The notes: a model not told the origin generated them from the sequence alone. Counted from the stretch's first letter, positions 45,955 through 55,409 are shown. The stretch: 64,000 bases of DNA from JAWHQP01 sp032586195 (GCA_032586195.1 JAWHQP010000002.1:124001-188000); one strand, 5' to 3'. Made by a program: numbers and translations.

Positions 45955-46019
45955 AAAGTGCGGTGCCGTTTTCTCGAGTTTTGCAAGTTCAGAAACTCAG
46001 AAAATCAACACCGCACTTT
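45955..46019. terminator. Long hairpin of inverted uptake signals
   Basis: AAAGTGCGGTG and CACCGCACTTT form the outer stem, and TTTTCT-CGAGTTT with AAACTC-AGAAAA extends it inward. It lies 35 bases past the end of the PEBP-family gene and probably ends its transcript. Confidence 0.65.
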
Positions 46020-46053
46020 GCTGAAGAATGAAACTTTGTCGCACACAATGCAA

Positions 46054-46551
46054 TTAAACATCGTAGGTTCCCATCACGACGGCTTTAGCTAGAATATGAT
46101 TCTGCATGGCAAAATGCAGCTCATTAAAGCGGAAGCCGGGCCGGAGATTAAGCTTACAGTCTAGTGCATAGACGATGAGTTCATAGCGATGCAGGCAGTT
46201 GGGCGGAGCCATACCGCCGTATGCGGAGGCTTCGGCAATATCAAATTTGCCTAGCACGCTTGCCCAAGAATTTGCGCCCTGCACGAAATCCGTAGCCGTT
46301 TGGCTTTCATTTTCGCCGACGGAAGTACGGGTTAAATCGGCAATCAGCCAATGGATCCACACAAAACCGCTAGCGGTAATGGCATCCTTGTCTTCCAATA
46401 CTACGGCAAAAGACTGCGTGCCTTCGGGGGCTTCGATAATTTCAAAGGGAATTGAATAACTTGGCATGCCATTCGGGCTGAATTGTTGTCCGCGTTTACC
46501 GTATTTATCCGCAAACGCACCGTTTTGAATAGCTGAACTGGTAACTTTCAT
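46054..46551 (-). CDS. YbhB/YbcL-type PEBP (Raf kinase inhibitor-like) protein
   Basis: Small soluble protein of the phosphatidylethanolamine-binding protein superfamily; its bacterial role is unclear. The 165-residue product has VVLEDKDA, FVWIHWLIADL and the GGMAPPNCLHRYEL-type segment that lines the ligand pocket. No signal peptide is present, so it is probably cytoplasmic. It is divergent from nrdR. Confidence 0.9.
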   Translation of the reverse strand: MKVTSSAIQNGAFADKYGKRGQQFSPNGMPSYSIPFEIIEAPEGTQSFAVVLEDKDAITASGFVWIHWLIADLTRTSVGENESQTATDFVQGANSWASVLGKFDIAEASAYGGMAPPNCLHRYELIVYALDCKLNLRPGFRFNELHFAMQNHILAKAVVMGTYDV

Positions 46552-46620
46552 AAGCTCTCCTTTTTATTTGTTTGGAACATATTTGCCGCTTCGGCTGATA
46601 TCGTAAATTAATGTAAATTT

Positions 46621-46629
46621 TGTTACAAT
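46621..46629 (+). promoter_or_regulatory. nrdR promoter, extended -10
   Basis: TGTTACAAT is TGn plus TACAAT, 33 bases before the nrdR ATG. The -35 is weak, as allowed for extended -10 promoters. Confidence 0.55.
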
Positions 46630-46661
46630 GCAATTTCTTTTATTCTAGCGAGAAATTCATT

Positions 46662-47111
46662 ATGCACTGTCCTTTTTGTTCCACCGAAGAAACCAAAGTG
46701 ATTGACAGTCGCTTGGTGTCCGACGGCTATCAGGTCCGTCGTCGTCGGGAGTGTACGAATTGTCATGAAAGATTTACTACGTTTGAAACCGCAGAGTTGA
46801 TCATTCCGAAAATTGTGAAAAATAACGGTACGCGCGAACCTTTCCATGAGGATAAATTGCGCCGCGGTATTCAGCACGCTTTGGAAAAACGCCCTGTCAG
46901 TTCGGACGACATTGAAAAAGCCATCAGCCATATTATTCACCAGCTGCAAGCCACGGGAGAGCGTGAAGTGCCGAGTAAATTAGTCGGGACGCTGGTAATG
47001 GATGAACTGAAGAAACTCGACAAAGTCGCCTATATCCGTTTTGCTTCCGTGTATCTGAGTTTTGAAGATATTAATGAGTTCAGTAAAGAGATTGAAAAGT
47101 TAAAGGAATAA
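46662..47111 (+). CDS. nrdR: Transcriptional repressor NrdR
   Basis: Senses ATP/dATP and represses ribonucleotide reductase genes. The 149-residue product begins MHCPFC and has a four-cysteine zinc ribbon (Cys3, Cys6, and CTNCHERF near residue 31) and an ATP-cone domain (about 49-139). The frame is open from 46620, but the family start is the ATG at 46662. ribD follows after two bases, a common arrangement. Confidence 0.95.
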   Translation: MHCPFCSTEETKVIDSRLVSDGYQVRRRRECTNCHERFTTFETAELIIPKIVKNNGTREPFHEDKLRRGIQHALEKRPVSSDDIEKAISHIIHQLQATGEREVPSKLVGTLVMDELKKLDKVAYIRFASVYLSFEDINEFSKEIEKLKE

Positions 47112-47113
47112 CC

Positions 47114-48250
47114 ATGTCGAAATATCCCGTCTTTACTCCGCAAGATATTGAATTTATGCAAAAAGCCATTGATTTGGCCGGTAGAGGTCAATTTACCACA
47201 ACACCGAATCCCGCCGTGGGCTGTGTGTTGGTGAAAGATGGCGAGATTGTCGGTTCGGGCTTTCATTTGAAAGCGGGCGAGCCCCATGCGGAAGTGATGG
47301 CATTGCGGGCGGCGGGAGATAAAGCGAAAGGCGCTACCGCTTACGTTACCTTAGAACCTTGTTCACATTTCGGGCGTACGCCGCCCTGTGCTTTAGGGCT
47401 GATTACAGCGGGTGTGAGCCGCGTTGTGGCGGCAATGCGCGATCCTAATCCTCAGGTCGCCGGTAAAGGCCTGCAGATGCTGAAGGAAGCGGGGATTCAA
47501 ACTGAGGTGGGATTATTGGAGGAGCAGGCGGAGCAGTTGAATAAAGGCTTTTTAAAACGCATGCGTAGCGGTACGCCCTTTGTGCGGCTTAAAATGGCAA
47601 TGAGTATTGACGGTAAAACCGCCATGGCGTCGGGTGAAAGCCAATGGATTACGGGAGAATCGGCCCGTCGGGACGTACAAGCGGAACGGGCCAAAGCATC
47701 GGCGATTTTATCCACCAGCCGCACCGTATTAGCGGATAATCCTGCGTTAAACGTGCGTTGGGCGCAATTTCCCGCATCGTTGCAAGCGGAATACGCCGAA
47801 CAAGATGTACGCCAACCCGTGCGTATTATTTTGGATTCTCAGCAGCAGGTTGGTCCGGAACAACGTCTCTTTGAAATTCCATCGCCCGTGTGGCTGGTGG
47901 GAACAACACCACGGGATATGAGCCGATTTCCTGATTTTTGTCAATCTATCGAACTACGGCTTGAGCCGAATCAAACCTTGTTGCAGGCACTTATGTTAGA
48001 GTTGGGCAAACGCCAGATTAACAGCCTTTGGGTTGAGGCGGGAGCAAGCCTGGCCGGGGCATTAATCGAACAGCATTTGGTGGATGAATTAGTGGTTTAT
48101 ATCGCGCCGAAACTGCTGGGGTCCGATGCCCGCAACCTGTGCGACTTACCTCATCTTCGGCGGCTTTCCGAGGCGCCGTTGTGGAATCTGCGGTCTGTGC
48201 AAAAAATAGGCGACGATATTAAACTTAACTATTCAGTAAGGAATCTCTAA
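47114..48250 (+). CDS. ribD: Bifunctional riboflavin deaminase/reductase RibD
   Basis: Catalyses the second and third steps of riboflavin synthesis. The 378-residue product has an N-terminal zinc deaminase domain (HAEVMAL at about residue 57, PCSHFGRTPPC at about 82) and a C-terminal NADPH reductase domain (MSIDGKTAM, about 160). It starts 2 bases after nrdR, and its TAA stop shares a base with the degS ATG. Confidence 0.95.
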   Translation: MSKYPVFTPQDIEFMQKAIDLAGRGQFTTTPNPAVGCVLVKDGEIVGSGFHLKAGEPHAEVMALRAAGDKAKGATAYVTLEPCSHFGRTPPCALGLITAGVSRVVAAMRDPNPQVAGKGLQMLKEAGIQTEVGLLEEQAEQLNKGFLKRMRSGTPFVRLKMAMSIDGKTAMASGESQWITGESARRDVQAERAKASAILSTSRTVLADNPALNVRWAQFPASLQAEYAEQDVRQPVRIILDSQQQVGPEQRLFEIPSPVWLVGTTPRDMSRFPDFCQSIELRLEPNQTLLQALMLELGKRQINSLWVEAGASLAGALIEQHLVDELVVYIAPKLLGSDARNLCDLPHLRRLSEAPLWNLRSVQKIGDDIKLNYSVRNL

Positions 48251-49293
48251 TGGTGAAAAAAATCCTTCGTTCGGTTGTGATTGGACTTCTTGCAGCCGCC
48301 GTTATTTTGTGGGCGTTACCTCGATTCAGTTCATCGGGTTCATCGCTTTATTTAGGGGAAGATGCGGTGATTTCCTTTAAAAACGCAGTGCGTGTTGCCT
48401 CGCCCGCGGTGGTGAATGTGTATAACCAATCTTTTTCGTCTTCACCTAATAGTCAATTTCAGGTAAGCAATCTGGGATCCGGTGTGATTATGCGCAAAGA
48501 CGGCTATATTCTCACCAATAAGCATGTGATTCAGAATGCGGATCAGATTGTGGTGGCGTTGCAGAACGGCAGCATTTTTGAGGCAAGTCTGGTGGGGTCG
48601 GACACACTTACCGACTTGGCCGTACTGAAAATCAGAACTGATGATTTGCCGACCATTCCGCAGAATTTAGAACGGCAGGTGCATGTAGGGGATATCGCCT
48701 TGGCGATCGGCAATCCTTACAACCTCGGACAAAGTGTTTCGCAGGGCATTATCAGCGCGGTGGGGCGTAATGCGGTGGGTGATTTCGTCGGGCGGCAGGA
48801 TTTTATCCAAACCGATGCCTCCATTAATCGCGGTAATTCAGGCGGAGCGTTGATTAATTCACTGGGTGAATTGGTGGGCATCAGCACTCTGAGTATCGGC
48901 AAAGACGCCAACGATATTGCGGAGGGCCTGAATTTTGCCATTCCTACACGTATTGCCAACGATGTGCTGAATAAAATTATCAAGGACGGCCGTGTGATCC
49001 GCGGCTTTTTCGGTGTGCAAGCGGATATTTTGTTCAACAATGGACAAGATGACACATCAAACGGAGTCAAAATTAAAAGCGTATTAACCAACGGCCCGGC
49101 GAATAAGGCGGGTCTGCAAGTAAATGACGTGGTACTGAAGTTTAATCATGAGGCGATTTCCTCTCCCGCGCAAATGATGAATATCATCAGCAATACCCGC
49201 CCGAACACTACGGTGGATGTGGAAATATTACGCAATGATAAAATTCTCACCCTGCCCGTAACGATAGAAGAATATCCCGATAGCGTACGTTGA
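48250..49293 (+). CDS. degS: Periplasmic stress-sensor protease DegS
   Basis: Cleaves the anti-sigma factor RseA when misfolded outer-membrane proteins bind its PDZ domain, releasing sigma-E. The 347-residue product has an N-terminal membrane anchor (residues 5-25), the serine protease triad (His in NKHVIQ, Asp in TDLAVLK, Ser in NRGNSGGAL) and one C-terminal PDZ domain (about 245-335). One PDZ domain plus the anchor distinguishes it from DegP/DegQ. It overlaps ribD by one base. Confidence 0.94.
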   Translation: MVKKILRSVVIGLLAAAVILWALPRFSSSGSSLYLGEDAVISFKNAVRVASPAVVNVYNQSFSSSPNSQFQVSNLGSGVIMRKDGYILTNKHVIQNADQIVVALQNGSIFEASLVGSDTLTDLAVLKIRTDDLPTIPQNLERQVHVGDIALAIGNPYNLGQSVSQGIISAVGRNAVGDFVGRQDFIQTDASINRGNSGGALINSLGELVGISTLSIGKDANDIAEGLNFAIPTRIANDVLNKIIKDGRVIRGFFGVQADILFNNGQDDTSNGVKIKSVLTNGPANKAGLQVNDVVLKFNHEAISSPAQMMNIISNTRPNTTVDVEILRNDKILTLPVTIEEYPDSVR

Positions 49294-49338
49294 GCAAATT
49301 CTAATGTTAGTCCCCGTCAAGGAAAAAACTCCCGAACA

Positions 49339-49379
49339 CAGCACCGCACTTTGGCTATGGAAAACAAAGTGCGGTGCTG
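49339..49379. terminator. Bidirectional terminator of inverted uptake signals
   Basis: CAGCACCGCACTTTG and its exact complement CAAAGTGCGGTGCTG make a 15-bp stem with an 11-base loop. It lies between the converging degS and TonB-receptor genes. Confidence 0.8.
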
Positions 49380-49392
49380 AAATTAAGCGTTT

Positions 49393-51423
49393 TTAGAATT
49401 TATAACTAACCGTTGCGGTAATGTTCCGTTCCGCGCCGAAATAGCAATAATACGAGCAGCCGGCGAGGTATTTTTTATCGGTCAGGTTGTTCACATTGAT
49501 TTGCAAACGCCAGTTGTCGGCAAAGTCGTATTGAGCCATTAAGTTAACCAGAGTGTAAGATGGAACTTTATAACCCGGCCAGTATTGTTCATCCACGGTG
49601 CCGCCTACATAACGCACACCGGCTCCAATCATTAAACGATCCAATAACCCTGCGGTAAAACGATATTTCAGCTGAGCCGATACCTGATGACGCGGCGTTA
49701 AGGATTTACGCACGGTTGAATAGCTGGTTAGATCCTGTTTTGCATCGGTATAGGTATAAGCCAATAATGCATTCCAGTTTTCACCGATATTGGCGTCGGC
49801 TTGAATTTCCACCCCTTTGCTGCGGGATTTACCCACCTGACGGGATACGCCGCTCGGATCCGGCACGAGGGAATTTTTCTCTTGCAGATTAAAGTAGGCA
49901 ACGGATATTTTGCCGTCAATCCAGCCGGGCAGATATTTGAAGCCCGCTTCATACTGACGGCCTTCATAAGGTTTGTAGCCGTTGCCGTAAGCGTCGGAAC
50001 CCGCCAGCGGGCGGAAAGATTCGGAATAAGCGACATAAGGGGAAATACCGCTATCGAAGTTGTACATGGCGCTGGCCTGATAAGTATTGTGGCTGACGTT
50101 ATAGCTGCCGTAATTGCCGCCGGAAAGAGAATCACTTCTCGCTTTATCATGGCGGGCACCGAGGTTTAGCACGGCATTGCCGAAGGTGGCCTGATCGCGC
50201 AAATACAAGCCGGTTTGATAAACATGAGCGTAATAATCGTAACCGACTTTACCGATCCCGGCGTGGTCCGGCACCGGGTTGAATAAGTCGGTGGAATTGA
50301 CTTGGCCAAAACCGTTGTTTAGCCCGTTGGTTTTGGAGCGCATGTAATCCACACCGACCAACAGAGTATTTGACCAGTTATCGCCTTTCCATTCTTTGCT
50401 TAAACGGTTATCGATGGTATGGGTGCGCATAGTGCCGTCGGTGTAAGAATAGCCGCGATAAGCGGTGCGATTGCCGTCGGAAGACCAGGCAAACACGCCC
50501 AGCCAATCTAATTTTTGTTCATAGTATTGATAATTCTGAGTGAATTTTAATCCGTCACCGAAATCATGAATGAATTCGTAGCCTAAACGGATTTGGTTAC
50601 GATCAACATATTCGTCGGGCTCGCCATAGTTTACGCCACGGGAAATTGTTCCTGCGGAGGTGGCGAATAATGAACCGGCGGCAGGTAAATGAACGCTGGT
50701 CGGTTTACCCACTTGGCGGGTAAAGCTAGTTAATAAAGTTAAACTGGTTCTGTCACTGATATCCCATGTCAGACTCGGCGCAATGTAATAGTTGTCGGTA
50801 CGACCGTTTACATCGCCTTTGCGGTGGTAATATTCACCTACTACACGATAACGTATGCTGTTGTCTGCGGTCAGACTGCCGCTGTAATCACCGAACACGC
50901 CGCGGTAACCCTGAGTACCGTAATGCAGACCGAATTCACCCTGCGGGGTTTTAGTCGGACGTTTGGTGACGAGGTTTACCAGACCACCGGCTTCGGACGC
51001 ACCGTAAGTAATGGAATCCGCTCCTTTAATAACCTCTATCGCTTCTAAACCATAGGTGTTCGGTTGTGCCTGAAAGAAGCCGTTATTGGCAACACGTGAA
51101 CCGTCAACGGAAAGGCTGGGATCAAAACCGCGGATTTTAATCCATTCCTGTTTGGTGTCATTGCCATACATTCCCACATTAATACCTGCTTCATAACGTA
51201 ACGCTTCATCGACTTTCACGGCGGCGGCTTCGCTGATTTGTTGTGCGGTAATCACCGCGTTAGATTGAGCGGATAAAAAATTAACACCGCCATTAACTTT
51301 ATCGGCGGAGCCCACTACCTTAATCGCCTCAAGTTCTTCTGTGGCGGTTTCCTCCGCCATGGCGGGGTTAAGGGCAGACAGTACGGCGACCGCCGTCGTA
51401 GTGTAAATAAAGGTTTTTTTCAT
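49393..51423 (-). CDS. fhuA: TonB-dependent siderophore receptor (FhuA-like)
   Basis: Outer-membrane channel for a ferric siderophore, probably a hydroxamate. The 676-residue product has a signal peptide ending at NPAMA (about residue 23), a TonB-box-like segment (EAIKVVGSA), a plug domain (VDEALRYEAGINVGMYG, IKIRGFDPSLSVDG, GLVNLVTKRP) and a beta-barrel ending VSYKF. GAGGAA precedes the ATG at 51423; an earlier TTG is in frame. It is the last gene of the fhuC-D-B run, an order known from Actinobacillus pleuropneumoniae fhuCDBA. The ligand is inferred from the operon. Confidence 0.85.
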   Translation of the reverse strand: MKKTFIYTTTAVAVLSALNPAMAEETATEELEAIKVVGSADKVNGGVNFLSAQSNAVITAQQISEAAAVKVDEALRYEAGINVGMYGNDTKQEWIKIRGFDPSLSVDGSRVANNGFFQAQPNTYGLEAIEVIKGADSITYGASEAGGLVNLVTKRPTKTPQGEFGLHYGTQGYRGVFGDYSGSLTADNSIRYRVVGEYYHRKGDVNGRTDNYYIAPSLTWDISDRTSLTLLTSFTRQVGKPTSVHLPAAGSLFATSAGTISRGVNYGEPDEYVDRNQIRLGYEFIHDFGDGLKFTQNYQYYEQKLDWLGVFAWSSDGNRTAYRGYSYTDGTMRTHTIDNRLSKEWKGDNWSNTLLVGVDYMRSKTNGLNNGFGQVNSTDLFNPVPDHAGIGKVGYDYYAHVYQTGLYLRDQATFGNAVLNLGARHDKARSDSLSGGNYGSYNVSHNTYQASAMYNFDSGISPYVAYSESFRPLAGSDAYGNGYKPYEGRQYEAGFKYLPGWIDGKISVAYFNLQEKNSLVPDPSGVSRQVGKSRSKGVEIQADANIGENWNALLAYTYTDAKQDLTSYSTVRKSLTPRHQVSAQLKYRFTAGLLDRLMIGAGVRYVGGTVDEQYWPGYKVPSYTLVNLMAQYDFADNWRLQINVNNLTDKKYLAGCSYYCYFGAERNITATVSYKF

Positions 51424-51502
51424 ATTAAAGTTCCTCAACTATGGATGAATAATCGAGTATCGCCGTTATGGTCTGTACTCATGGTTTGATTTTTTTACCG
51501 TA

Positions 51503-51622
51503 TCACACGGCGATCTCACGCCCTTCGCCGAACAGTCCGCGCAGATGGTCTTGACGGATTAACGGCAACAGGCCACCAAGGTGATAGTGATAGTGTTTGA
51601 GTGTATTAAAAAATATATTCAT
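51503..51622 (-). CDS. Small ORF (39 residues) inside the fhu operon
   Basis: An ATG with GGAA six bases upstream opens a 39-codon frame between fhuB and the receptor gene. It starts MNIFFNTLKHYHYHLGG and continues with LLPLIRQDHLRGLF to a TGA. The His/Tyr-rich stretch could bind iron or heme. No family is recognised; it may be a real small protein, a leader peptide, or the remnant of a larger gene. Confidence 0.45.
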   Translation of the reverse strand: MNIFFNTLKHYHYHLGGLLPLIRQDHLRGLFGEGREIAV

Positions 51623-51637
51623 ATTCGGTTCCAACAG

Positions 51638-53614
51638 TCAGATTTTTCTCATCATTAATAAAAAATACCCGCCGCCGATGAGGGTCGCCACTAAACCCGC
51701 AGGAATTTCATAGGGGAATAATAACTGGCGACCAAGCCAATCGGCGAGCACCATAATCATGCCGCCCAATAGCGCGGCGACCGGTAGTTGGCTGCGTGCC
51801 CTGCAGGCGCCGAGGGTTCGGGCGAGGTGTGGTACCAGTAGGCCGATAAAGCTGAGCGGGCCGATAATCAGAGTGGCGACAGCGGTCAGCAAGGCGGAGA
51901 ATAAAATCAGGATCCAGCGCACTTTAATGATGTTCAGCCCTAGTGACTGCGCCATAGGTGCTTGTAGAGCGAGGATTTCCAGCCAACGGCTGAAAATAAG
52001 AGCGCATGCCAGCAGAACGAGGCTGATAACACAAAAGATCAAGGCAAAGTCCGCATGGATCTGCTGGGTGGAACCGGACGTCCATGCAATCAGTTGGATG
52101 GCGCGCGGGTCACCGCCGGCAATGACGAGCCGCTGTAGAGTGTCAAATAACGCGGACAGGGTGATCCCCGTGAGCAGCACTTTTTCAGGCAGCATGCCAT
52201 TGCGTTGGTTAATCCCGGCGATGATGGCAAGTGTAATTAACGCACCAAGCACGCCGGCAATCCAGAACAGACCGGCGGCAGGTTGTTCGGTTAAAAACAG
52301 CACGGCTAGAATTCCTATGCCACAGCCTGAGGAGACGCCAAGCAGTTCGGGGCTTGCCATTGGATTAAGAGTTAAGCGCTGCAGCAGCACGCCGGCGACT
52401 GCCAGCAATATGCCGACGGATAATGCTCCCAGCACGCGAGGGTAGCGTAAATCAAAAATTTCCCGCAGCGTGTCGGGAAAATTCAGATACCATTGCTGAC
52501 CGTTTTGCCCCAGATTTAAAGCTATAAAACAGGCCGCGGCAAGTCCGCCAAACAAAAGCCAGGTAAAGTGCGGTGTCAATTTTCGTTGTTTTTCCACCGG
52601 GTGCTCGGTTAAACGACCTGTGTTCGGCAGAGCTTTGAACATCAGCCAGAGCAATAATGGTGTGCCGAGCAGGGCGGTGACGGCGCCGGTCGGCAGGTTG
52701 ATGTTATACATCAGGCTTAAAAATTGCAGCACTAAGTCGGTGATAGCCAGCAATAATGCGCCGCTGACAAAGGATAAAATCAGCCGGTGGCGAAAATGCC
52801 GTACACCCAGCTGACATACGATGGTGGCGGAAGCAAGGCCGATGAAGCCCAACATTCCAACCGCACTGACAACTGCGGCGATTAAAAAGGACGCCGCCAG
52901 CACGCCGATAATACGCAGGCGGGTTACCGGCACGCCAAGACTGACGGCGTTACTGTCGTTGAGAGACAAAATACTGAACGGGCGGATGAGCAAACCGATA
53001 AGCACAAATACCGGCACGGCCTGCATGAACAGCCATTGGGTATCGCGCCAGGATTCCTGTACCAACGAGCCTGCGCCCCATTGGGCCAGCCCGCGGGATT
53101 CTTCCGGATAAAACAACATCATCAAAGCGGAAAGCGCGCCGAAGTAGAGATTGACCACCAAGCCTGCCAGAATGAGTAGCAGCGGTGACATGGTTTTGCG
53201 CCAGGATAAACATAACACCAGAGTGAGACTGATTGCCGCGCCGAGCGTGGCGATCAGGCTGGAACCGAATTCCAACCGGTTCGGTGCGAAAATAGCGGTA
53301 AGAAAAAGAGCGAGCTGAGCGCCGCTGTTGATACCGAGAGTGTTGTCGGAGGCGAGAGGATTGTTCATGACCTGTTGTAACAACAGACTGGCAAAACCGA
53401 GAATACCGCCTGCCAGCAGCGCAATGCAGATACGTGTCAGGCTGTAACTTTGAATCAGCAATAAATCAAGGCTGTCACTTTGTTTAAAAAGTGCGAAAAA
53501 GCCTGTATTTTCAGGTAATTGAAATATTAATAAACTTATAGCTAAAGTCACAAAGACAATGCTCAGTATCGCAAAGAAGTAAAGTGCGGTGTTGTTTTTT
53601 TGAGTTTTTACCAT
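51638..53614 (-). CDS. fhuB: Ferric siderophore permease FhuB (two fused halves)
   Basis: Inner-membrane permease of the siderophore ABC transporter. The 658-residue length shows two FecCD-type permease halves joined in one chain (about 1-325 and 335-658), as in FhuB. Each has the GIxSGA-like NSGAQLAL/SSGCGIGIL segment and the LGFIGLxxPHxxR-like coupling loop (GMLGFIGLAS; LSFIGLLVPHLARTLGA). The gene overlaps the end of fhuD. An in-frame uptake signal falls in the signal-anchor region near 53582. Confidence 0.9.
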   Translation of the reverse strand: MVKTQKNNTALYFFAILSIVFVTLAISLLIFQLPENTGFFALFKQSDSLDLLLIQSYSLTRICIALLAGGILGFASLLLQQVMNNPLASDNTLGINSGAQLALFLTAIFAPNRLEFGSSLIATLGAAISLTLVLCLSWRKTMSPLLLILAGLVVNLYFGALSALMMLFYPEESRGLAQWGAGSLVQESWRDTQWLFMQAVPVFVLIGLLIRPFSILSLNDSNAVSLGVPVTRLRIIGVLAASFLIAAVVSAVGMLGFIGLASATIVCQLGVRHFRHRLILSFVSGALLLAITDLVLQFLSLMYNINLPTGAVTALLGTPLLLWLMFKALPNTGRLTEHPVEKQRKLTPHFTWLLFGGLAAACFIALNLGQNGQQWYLNFPDTLREIFDLRYPRVLGALSVGILLAVAGVLLQRLTLNPMASPELLGVSSGCGIGILAVLFLTEQPAAGLFWIAGVLGALITLAIIAGINQRNGMLPEKVLLTGITLSALFDTLQRLVIAGGDPRAIQLIAWTSGSTQQIHADFALIFCVISLVLLACALIFSRWLEILALQAPMAQSLGLNIIKVRWILILFSALLTAVATLIIGPLSFIGLLVPHLARTLGACRARSQLPVAALLGGMIMVLADWLGRQLLFPYEIPAGLVATLIGGGYFLLMMRKI

Positions 53615-54504
53615 GGCTCACCACCATAGATTAATCCATTCAGCAACGTTTCCGCAAAACGCTGCGCGGAAGGTATGCCGCCAAAGGTCCAGATCGCGGG
53701 CAGCACTAAGGCGTTCTGTGACATAGGCAAATGCTGCCACAGGGTGTTGTGCGTCAATGCTCGGGCGATGTCGGCGGGATAGGGTTTCACCACTACAAAG
53801 CGGGTATCGGCGGGTAACTTGACAAGCCGAGTGACAGCAATGGTGTCGAAGCCCCAGATATTTACTTCCTGCTGCCAGGCATTGGTGAATCCCAGTTGTC
53901 GCAGTACTTCACCGAACGGACTGTTCACACCGTAAATGCGTAAATGACGGGTATCGATAAACTGCACCAAAGCAATCGGGCGATCGGTAAACGGCTTGGC
54001 TTGCGGACGTAACGTTGCGATACGCCGGTTAAAGGTTGCCAGCAGTTGTTCCGCCCGTTCGGGTTCGCCAAGCAGCCGGGCGATTTGCTGTGTCGCCGTG
54101 ACGATGTTCCGCCACGCGTCGCCCTCCTTATAAAAATCCACCGTGCTGACCATGGCAAAAGGCTTGAGGGTTTGCGCGGCCGATTGATAAAAAGAGGAAT
54201 TGATAAAATGCAGCGGATGAGTATGGCTGTTATGAGATAGCCGTATGACCTGTTCTGCGTTCGGTTGATTACGCAGGCCGAGATCGAGAATGTCAGGTTG
54301 TAATTGAGGTTTCACTACCCATTTTTTATAACCCGCCACGTCTCCGATCGCCGCAGGTTGTACACCGAGCGCGATCAGAGTTTCCGCCACCGTCCAGTCT
54401 AAAGTCGCGTAGTTAGGCTGCAGTTCCGGCTCCGCCCGAGCCAAGGTCGCCGTCAGCAAGGCACAAAGCGCGGTGAGATATTTTAGAGTTTTGATCATAC
54501 GCAT
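53608..54504 (-). CDS. fhuD: Periplasmic siderophore-binding protein (FhuD-like)
   Basis: Carries the ferric siderophore from the receptor to FhuB. The 298-residue product has a signal peptide of about 24 residues (ending LARA) and a class III substrate-binding fold (TVAETLIALGVQPAAIGDV; LDLGLRNQPNAEQVIRL; two lobes joined by a long helix). There is no lipobox, so it is soluble. It starts 3 bases after fhuC stops and overlaps fhuB. Confidence 0.88.
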   Translation of the reverse strand: MRMIKTLKYLTALCALLTATLARAEPELQPNYATLDWTVAETLIALGVQPAAIGDVAGYKKWVVKPQLQPDILDLGLRNQPNAEQVIRLSHNSHTHPLHFINSSFYQSAAQTLKPFAMVSTVDFYKEGDAWRNIVTATQQIARLLGEPERAEQLLATFNRRIATLRPQAKPFTDRPIALVQFIDTRHLRIYGVNSPFGEVLRQLGFTNAWQQEVNIWGFDTIAVTRLVKLPADTRFVVVKPYPADIARALTHNTLWQHLPMSQNALVLPAIWTFGGIPSAQRFAETLLNGLIYGGEPW

Positions 54505-54507
54505 TTA

Positions 54508-55272
54508 TCAGAAAAAGCTGACAGGCCGGCCGTTGTCAGGGTGTGCAATCACATTGAGGTGAATGCCGTAAATATCATACAGCGAGGCCGGTGTGACTAT
54601 TCGGCCGCTGTCGCCCTGTGACAGTAAACGGCCGCTGTGTAGGGCAACCAACTGATCGCAAAAACGCGAGGCCAGATTAATATCGTGGATTACAATCACG
54701 ATGCCGAGATTCAGTTCACGGCTCAGTTTTTGAATCAGCTGCATGACTTCTACTTGATGAGCGATATCAAGAGGCGCCAGGGGTTCGTCCAGCAGCAGAA
54801 AATGACTTTGTTGAGCCAATAGCATGGCAAGCCAGATACGGGAACGTTCGCCGCCGGATAAAGTATCAATCAGTTGATCGGCAAATGGTTCGGTGTGGGT
54901 CAGCGCCATGGACTGCCGCACAATGTTTTGATCCGTCGCGCCGGTACGCCCGAACAGACCTTGCCAGGCGTAACGCCCCATGGCGATCAGTTCACGCGCG
55001 GTCAGTTGGGTGGCGGTGGGCAAATGCTGCGGCAGATACGCCACTTCGCGGGCAAATTCACGGCTTTCCCATTGTTCGATAGGCTTATCGTTCAGCGTGA
55101 TTTCGCCCGAAGAAAGTTTATTTTGGCGAGCCATGAGTTTAATCAAGGTGGATTTTCCCGAACCGTTATGGCCGATTAAGCCGTAAACCTTTCCCCGTTC
55201 AAAGACGAGTGAAATAGGGTGGAGCAGAGTTCTGCCGGGGATGCCAAACGAAACTTGATTAAGCCTAAACAC
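54508..55272 (-). CDS. fhuC: Siderophore ABC transporter ATPase FhuC
   Basis: Energises FhuB. The 254-residue product has Walker A GHNGSGKST (about residue 34), signature LSGGERSR, Walker B FLLLDEPLAPLD and the H-loop IHDIN. It is the first gene of the operon. A Fur-like sequence lies just upstream. Confidence 0.93.
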   Translation of the reverse strand: MFRLNQVSFGIPGRTLLHPISLVFERGKVYGLIGHNGSGKSTLIKLMARQNKLSSGEITLNDKPIEQWESREFAREVAYLPQHLPTATQLTARELIAMGRYAWQGLFGRTGATDQNIVRQSMALTHTEPFADQLIDTLSGGERSRIWLAMLLAQQSHFLLLDEPLAPLDIAHQVEVMQLIQKLSRELNLGIVIVIHDINLASRFCDQLVALHSGRLLSQGDSGRIVTPASLYDIYGIHLNVIAHPDNGRPVSFF

Positions 55273-55292
55273 AGCAATGCCTTAATTAAAAA

Positions 55293-55350
55293 TAATAAAA
55301 ATGAGTAAAAAAACAGGGAGGAATTCTATATGAAAATAGTTTTTATTTCA
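55293..55350. promoter_or_regulatory. Possible iron-responsive promoter region of fhuC
   Basis: TAATAAAAATGAGTA (55293-55307) matches about 9 of 14 positions of the Fur consensus, and TGAAA...TTTCA at 55331-55350 is a second imperfect palindrome. Both are in AT-rich DNA, so chance is a real alternative. Confidence 0.3.
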
Positions 55351-55409
55351 ATTCGGTTTAGGATATGTACCGAAACATAAAAACCACATGATGACGGCGG
55401 AAGGCGGAA

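Noticed and set aside
49801..50169. 122-codon ORF antisense to the TonB receptor
   Set aside because: Mirror of a real coding frame with no ribosome site or recognisable protein.
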